From assembly GCA_947476895.1 (NCBI GenBank), contig CANJRX010000020.1:1-39396 (forward strand): a stretch of DNA of 39,396 nucleotides. The letters are read 5' to 3'. A model generated the notes under the pieces. That model did not search any database, was not told the origin of the DNA, and worked only from the letters and a program-made list of their open reading frames with translations. Shown piece by piece: positions 35,632 through 39,396 of the stretch (positions within the stretch are counted from its first letter, which is position 1; the number at the start of each line of letters is the position of its first letter). Made by a program: the position numbers and the translations under genes. The DNA comes from Fidelibacterota bacterium (GTDB taxonomy: Bacteria; Pseudomonadota; Alphaproteobacteria; Rhodospirillales; Rhodospirillaceae).

Positions 35632-36420
35632 TCAAACCGTAATCGTGCCCTCGAGATAAAGCACGGCCTTACCCGCAAGGATCACGCGGTCGCCTTTGAG
35701 GGTGCAGGTGAGCGCGCCGCCGCGTTTGGAAATTTGGCGGGCTTCAAGTCTCATGACTCCTAAACGATCAGCCCAATAGGGCGTGAGTTCACAGTGGGCC
35801 GAGCCGGTGACGGGATCTTCGTCGATACCTTGCGACGGCGCGAAGAAACGCGAGACAAAGTCCACATGCCCCTCACCCGGCGCTGTGGCGATCACGCCCC
35901 AGCACGGCAGTTTGGCCAATGCGGCGAAGTTCGGCTCGAGCGCGACAACATCGGCTTCGCGTTCGTAAACCAGCACATGATCTCGCGCGATCAGAACATC
36001 CAGGGGCGTCGGCCCCCCTAACGCTTCGATAAGGCCCGGCGGTGTCGCGGTCGGCAAAGGGGCGCGTGCCGGAAAATCCATCGACAATACGTCGCCGTCG
36101 CGCGTCACTGTCAACGTGCCAGCTTTCAGCGTCCTGAAAGCAACCGAGGTCCGGCTTGGCTCCAGAATTTGAAAAATCACATAAGCCGATGCGAGTGTGG
36201 CATGACCACAGAGGTCCACTTCCACCATCGGTGTGAACCAGCGTAGAAGAAAGCCATCACCTTCGCGCACAAAGAATGCGGTCTCGGCGAGGTTGTTCTC
36301 AGCGGCGATAGATTGCATGGTCGCGTCGGGCAGCCAGCTTTCCAGCGGACAAATGGCCGCGGGATTGCCTGCGAACAAACGGTCGGTAAAGGCGTCGACC
36401 TGATAGATCGGAAGCTTCAT
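35632..36420 (-). CDS. PhzF-family isomerase-like protein
   Basis: The 262-residue protein has the two-fold PhzF/diaminopimelate-epimerase-like fold. Its family start is YQVDAFTDRLFAGNPAAIC, the catalytic glutamate is in NNLAETAFF (E46), and LRWFTPMVEVDLCGHATLAS and DEDPVTGSAHCEL also match. Most members outside phenazine clusters have no known substrate. There are no phenazine genes here, so it is not assigned to that pathway. It abuts the palindrome downstream and a hypothetical gene upstream. Confidence 0.92.
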   Translation of the reverse strand: MKLPIYQVDAFTDRLFAGNPAAICPLESWLPDATMQSIAAENNLAETAFFVREGDGFLLRWFTPMVEVDLCGHATLASAYVIFQILEPSRTSVAFRTLKAGTLTVTRDGDVLSMDFPARAPLPTATPPGLIEALGGPTPLDVLIARDHVLVYEREADVVALEPNFAALAKLPCWGVIATAPGEGHVDFVSRFFAPSQGIDEDPVTGSAHCELTPYWADRLGVMRLEARQISKRGGALTCTLKGDRVILAGKAVLYLEGTITV

Positions 36421-36426
36421 GGCCGC

Positions 36427-36912
36427 CTAACTACTTTGAACCGTGTGTCGCGAAGCAATGGCTTCAACAATCTCATCAAATGGACATTCGTATTGATTCT
36501 CTCGAATCCATAGCCGTACCGGCAGCAAGTCCCAAAGGATTGAAAATATAGAAGGACGTTTAATTCGCTTTAAATCGATCGTCAAAAACAGGGACCGTTT
36601 GCCCGCCTTTGACGTCATAGCCGTAACTGATTTAATCGAATCCCACGGCATAAGGACACGTCCATCATGCTGAATGCCTTGGTCATCAATCACTAACGCG
36701 CTTTTGCGCCGAAAGGTACGTTCGATATGCACAGCCATTCTTATGCAGGCCGCAGCTAATATTAAACCAACTGTGATCATTACCCACGTTGTGTCGCGGA
36801 AAAATTTTACCGAAAAAATCGTCATGAACAAAAACCACAAAAAAGCTGCGCCCTCATAGGCAAGCTTAATTTTTCTATGAGAGTTACTGTATTGCACGTG
36901 CAGCGCGCTCAA
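36427..36912 (-). CDS. Two-helix membrane protein with a PH-like domain (STM3941-like), unknown function
   Basis: The 161-residue product has two membrane helices (about 20-37 and 43-60). A soluble domain follows, with ALVIDDQGIQHDGRVLMPWD, resembling the STM3941 family of PH-like membrane proteins. The start is TTG 36912 with GGAAAAG just upstream; GTG 36897 is an alternative. The base composition is visibly more AT-rich than the neighbours and the codons differ, suggesting acquisition. It lies between dgt and the PhzF-like gene. The function is not known. Confidence 0.65.
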   Translation of the reverse strand: MSALHVQYSNSHRKIKLAYEGAAFLWFLFMTIFSVKFFRDTTWVMITVGLILAAACIRMAVHIERTFRRKSALVIDDQGIQHDGRVLMPWDSIKSVTAMTSKAGKRSLFLTIDLKRIKRPSIFSILWDLLPVRLWIRENQYECPFDEIVEAIASRHTVQSS

Positions 36913-36927
36913 TGCTTTTCCATTCTG

Positions 36928-38118
36928 CTAAGGCTTTACCGTTGGATCAAACAGCCGGGCGTGTTCATCGAGCGCGAACTTGTCGGTCATGCCGGCGATA
37001 TAGTCCGCTACGCGCCGCGCGGTTTTGAGAGTCTTGGGACCGTCGATGCCCACGTGCCAATCTTCCGGCAACATATGCGGCTCGGCCAGCAGCAGGTCGA
37101 ACAGGTCGCGCACGATGCGTTTGGCTTTGCTGGTCATGCGATTGACGCGTGTATGGCGATACATGTTGGCGAACAGGAACGTCTTCACGGCCTTTTCGCT
37201 GGCCGCCATTTCAGGCGAGAACCCAACCAACGCCTGGCTAAGCCCGCGCACGTCCGCTGTTGATGTAGGTTTCAGTGCTTTAAAGCGACGATGTGATTCT
37301 TCGATCACGTCGTTGACCATTGTCGCGATCATCGCGCGCAAGGATTCATGGATCAGACGGCCCTTCTCCAGACCTGGATACTTCGCCGCGACGCCTTTGA
37401 AGATCGGTCCGACCAGCGGCAAGTCCATGACGGCTTCCAGCGGAAACAATCCGGCTTTCAGGCCGTCATCGAAATCATGGGCGTTGTAAGCGATGTCGTC
37501 GGAGATGGCGGCCACTTGCGCTTCCGCGCCGGGCCATGTGGTCAGCGCCAAATCCTGCACCGCATTGTATTCGGTGATGGCCAGCGGCACGGGCTTACCC
37601 GGCTTCGCGATTATCGGACCGTTGTGCTTCACCAAACCTTCGAGCGCTTCCCAGGTGAGATTCAAACCGTCGAAGGCGGCGTAGCGATGCTCTAACTTGG
37701 TGACGATGCGCAAACCTTGCGCGTTGTGATCGAAGCCGTTGTAGTCGGCCATGCATTCCTGCAGCACGTCTTCGCCGGCGTGACCGAAACAGGTGTGGCC
37801 AAGGTCGTGAGCAAGGGCCAGCGCTTCGGCCAAGTCCTCGTTCAATCCGAGGAAGCGGCTGATGGAGCGCGCGATCTGCGAAACTTCTAGACTGTGCGTG
37901 AGCCGCGTGCGGTAGTTCTCGCCTTCGCCGTAAACGAAAACCTGTGTCTTGTATTTCAAGCGGCGAAACGCGCCGCAATGAATGATGCGGTCGCGGTCGC
38001 GCTGATAGATTGTGCGGGTGGGCGATTCACCCTCGCTATGTAACCGGCCACGGCTGTGGGCCGGGTCGGTCGCGAGGCTTGCGAAGCTGCCGGCAAGTTG
38101 TGCGATATCGTCAGACAT
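36928..38118 (-). CDS. dgt: Deoxyguanosinetriphosphate triphosphohydrolase-like protein
   Basis: dGTPase-like HD enzymes cleave dNTPs to nucleosides and triphosphate and so help control dNTP pools. The 396-residue protein has FRRLKYKTQVF, RTRLTHSLEVSQIAR (H75) and the HD motif ALAHDLGHTCFGH (H104/D105), with a further HD-family aspartate in SDDIAYNAHD. It is the short type common in alphaproteobacteria. In related genomes dgt is usually next to argS; here three genes separate them. Confidence 0.93.
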   Translation of the reverse strand: MSDDIAQLAGSFASLATDPAHSRGRLHSEGESPTRTIYQRDRDRIIHCGAFRRLKYKTQVFVYGEGENYRTRLTHSLEVSQIARSISRFLGLNEDLAEALALAHDLGHTCFGHAGEDVLQECMADYNGFDHNAQGLRIVTKLEHRYAAFDGLNLTWEALEGLVKHNGPIIAKPGKPVPLAITEYNAVQDLALTTWPGAEAQVAAISDDIAYNAHDFDDGLKAGLFPLEAVMDLPLVGPIFKGVAAKYPGLEKGRLIHESLRAMIATMVNDVIEESHRRFKALKPTSTADVRGLSQALVGFSPEMAASEKAVKTFLFANMYRHTRVNRMTSKAKRIVRDLFDLLLAEPHMLPEDWHVGIDGPKTLKTARRVADYIAGMTDKFALDEHARLFDPTVKP

Positions 38119-38199
38119 GCCGCGACATTATCTAATATCCATGGCCAATGCACCCCCGCCGCGTTAGCCTCGCGGCCTAAAGTTTATTGGGTCCGGTTT

Positions 38200-39072
38200 A
38201 TGCGCATCATCCTCGGCGTTTGTTTCTCACTTATGCTCGGTTTCTCGGGCGCGAGTCATGCGGCGTCACTCTTGCCCGCAGCCGGTAAAGACTTCAAAGA
38301 CTGCGCCGACTGTCCGGCCATGGTGGTGCTGCCTCAGAAAAGCTTCATGATGGGCGCGCCCGACACCGAAACCGGCAAAGAACCTTTCGATGGCCCGCAA
38401 CGCAAAGTGACCATTGCCTACCCGGTGGCCGTGGGCAAATTCGAGATCACCAACGCCGAGTGGGATGCCTGTCTCAAAGACGGCGGCTGCACGCGTGTAC
38501 CCCGCCCCTCCTGCCGCGCCGAAATGGCTTGCACGCCTTATGCGACGGAAGCGGCTGACCGACCTCGTTTGCCGGTCACCGATATCAGTTGGGTCGACGC
38601 GCAAGCCTACGTGAAATGGTTGTCAGCTAAAACCGGCGCGACCTATCGTCTGCTCACCGAAGCCGAGTGGGAATTCGCCGCCCGTGCCGGCGCGAAAACA
38701 GCTTATGCGTGGGGTGATACGGCGACGCGGCACTACGCCAACTACGGCATGGATAAATGCTGCGGCCCGCAGATCGACGGCGATGATAAGTGGGAATTGC
38801 TATCACCCGTGGGAAGTTTCCCGGCGAATGCCTACGGCGTTTATGACCTCGCCGGAAATACCTGGGAATGGGTGCAGGATTGCTGGGACGAAAATCCCGC
38901 CACCGGCCCCGTTGACGGCAGCGCGCGCGAAGTGCCCGATTGTCACGAGCGCATTATGCGCGGCGGTTCCTGGGCCAGCTTACCGCAACGTATTCGCCCG
39001 GCTTTCCGTCAAGGCTCTGCCGCCATCGACCGCGACAATTTCATCGGCTTCCGTGTAGCGCGCACGAATTAA
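38200..39072 (+). CDS. Exported FGE-sulfatase-domain (SUMF1-like) protein
   Basis: The 290-residue protein has a signal peptide (cleavage likely after SHA, about residue 21). An FGE/SUMF1 fold follows, with MVVLPQKSFMMGAP, FEITNAEWDACL, YRLLTEAEWEFAARAG, GVYDLAGNTWEWV and RGGSW...FRVAR. The paired active-site cysteines of true formylglycine-generating enzymes are absent near the C-terminus (SLPQRIRPAFR), so it probably does not make formylglycine. Many other cysteines (C35, C38, C91, C97, C105, C111, C187, C188, C228, C248) suggest disulfides outside the cytoplasm. ATG 38200 is chosen for the signal peptide; the frame is open to 38056 but overlaps dgt. No sulfatase gene is near. Confidence 0.88.
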   Translation: MRIILGVCFSLMLGFSGASHAASLLPAAGKDFKDCADCPAMVVLPQKSFMMGAPDTETGKEPFDGPQRKVTIAYPVAVGKFEITNAEWDACLKDGGCTRVPRPSCRAEMACTPYATEAADRPRLPVTDISWVDAQAYVKWLSAKTGATYRLLTEAEWEFAARAGAKTAYAWGDTATRHYANYGMDKCCGPQIDGDDKWELLSPVGSFPANAYGVYDLAGNTWEWVQDCWDENPATGPVDGSAREVPDCHERIMRGGSWASLPQRIRPAFRQGSAAIDRDNFIGFRVARTN

Positions 39073-39249
39073 AATTCTGCTCCGCGCCACTAGCGTTACT
39101 TTAGGCCCGTTCCCAAAAAGTTAGGTCTTCAGCTGCGCTATGATTGTGTCGCAAAGCTTTAATACGTTTGCTATTCCACCTGCCGGTGCGGCATTCGTTT
39201 TGCCCTCATTGCGGGCTATCGCGAACTCATCGGAAACTGCGCGCCGATG

Positions 39250-39396
39250 TGACCTGACCGATTTTCTTTACCAGTCGTGATGTTAGTCTACTGCATGTTT
39301 TGGCTCTGTTCGAGTGGTACTGGTATCGGGCTATAGGTCACCGGCGCCGGCGGCCTATAGCCGAGCGATGAATGGGGCCGCTTGGTGTTGTAGTGC
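39250..39396 (-). mobile_element. End of an IS3-like insertion sequence (right copy, inverted)
   Basis: This is a perfect reverse complement of bases 1-147. The terminus begins TGACCTGACC at 39250, so the element extends out of the window to the right. The 177 bp between the last gene and this junction (39073-39249) hold only a 46-codon open frame that runs into the element; I see no known gene there. Confidence 0.85.
39288..39395 (-). CDS. IS3-family transposase, C-terminal fragment (partial)
   Basis: This encodes the same 35 residues as 2-109, with the NTKRPHSSLGYRPP tail and the same stop. The rest of the gene is outside the window. Confidence 0.85.
   Translation of the reverse strand, partial: HYNTKRPHSSLGYRPPAPVTYSPIPVPLEQSQNMQ

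Noticed and set aside
35632-36420. Phenazine biosynthesis because of the PhzF-like protein
   Set aside because: No other phz genes are present; PhzF-family proteins are widespread outside that pathway.
39140-39280. A 46-codon open frame running into the right IS
   Set aside because: It has no recognisable motif or ribosome site, and its last codons are IS sequence; it could be a truncated gene start but I cannot support it.
1-39396. Composite transposon carried by the two inverted IS copies
   Set aside because: The content is conserved housekeeping gene order with no cargo-like genes, and repeat-limited assembly explains the ends more simply.

Overview
This is a gene-dense window with no gene-free stretch longer than about 190 bp. 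It comes from the chromosome of an alphaproteobacterium. The evidence is the conserved order argS - SPOR protein - nagZ - M50 protease - scpA - scpB - tatA/B/C ... serS - surE - pcm - nlpD-like ... yajC - secD - secF - Mth938/NDUFAF3-like ... squalene-synthase-like (NDUFAF6-like) - trmFO, together with alphaproteobacterial families (DUF4170, DUF1236, DUF815) and a candidate EcfG-type promoter. I cannot place it below class level from the sequence alone.

Layout. Bases 1-147 and 39250-39396 are perfect inverted copies of one end of an IS3-like insertion sequence, each holding the last 35 codons of a transposase that reads inward. The left copy has cut off a secreted-protein gene (148-437). Next comes a minus-strand set (SPFH protein, ssb) divergent from uvrA. 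A glutathione/formaldehyde group follows: a GFA-family protein, S-formylglutathione hydrolase, the class III alcohol dehydrogenase and a MAPEG protein. A diguanylate cyclase gene with an in-frame amber stop sits inside that group. After this lie an MFS exporter, a receiver-only response regulator, a small membrane protein, a double-DUF4170/SRPBCC fusion and trmFO. The Sec block (14703-19765) holds two homologues of mitochondrial complex I assembly factors around a PuuD-like membrane protein, then secF, secD and yajC. A DUF815 ATPase and a DUF1236 protein link it to nlpD-pcm-surE-serS. A serine hydrolase and a VOC protein separate serS from the Tat operon, which carries two tandem tatA genes. 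The scpB-scpA-M50-nagZ-SPOR-argS operon follows. Then mscL, a PhzF-like protein and an AT-richer hypothetical gene lie between argS and dgt, and a secreted FGE-like protein ends the window.

How the parts work together. Most of the window is housekeeping: DNA repair, protein export by Sec and Tat, chromosome organisation, cell-wall recycling, tRNA charging and modification, and nucleotide control. Tight overlaps (TAATG, TGATG, ATGA) show translational coupling in the fghA-frmA, serS-surE, pcm-nlpD, tatB-tatC and argS-SPOR pairs. Paired extragenic palindromes occupy three convergent gene junctions. I did not find a clearly new defence or metabolic system. The observations most worth following are the DUF4170-DUF4170-SRPBCC fusion, the complex-I-factor neighbourhood, the interrupted diguanylate cyclase, the tandem tatA, the two-module palindromes and the EcfG-type promoter.
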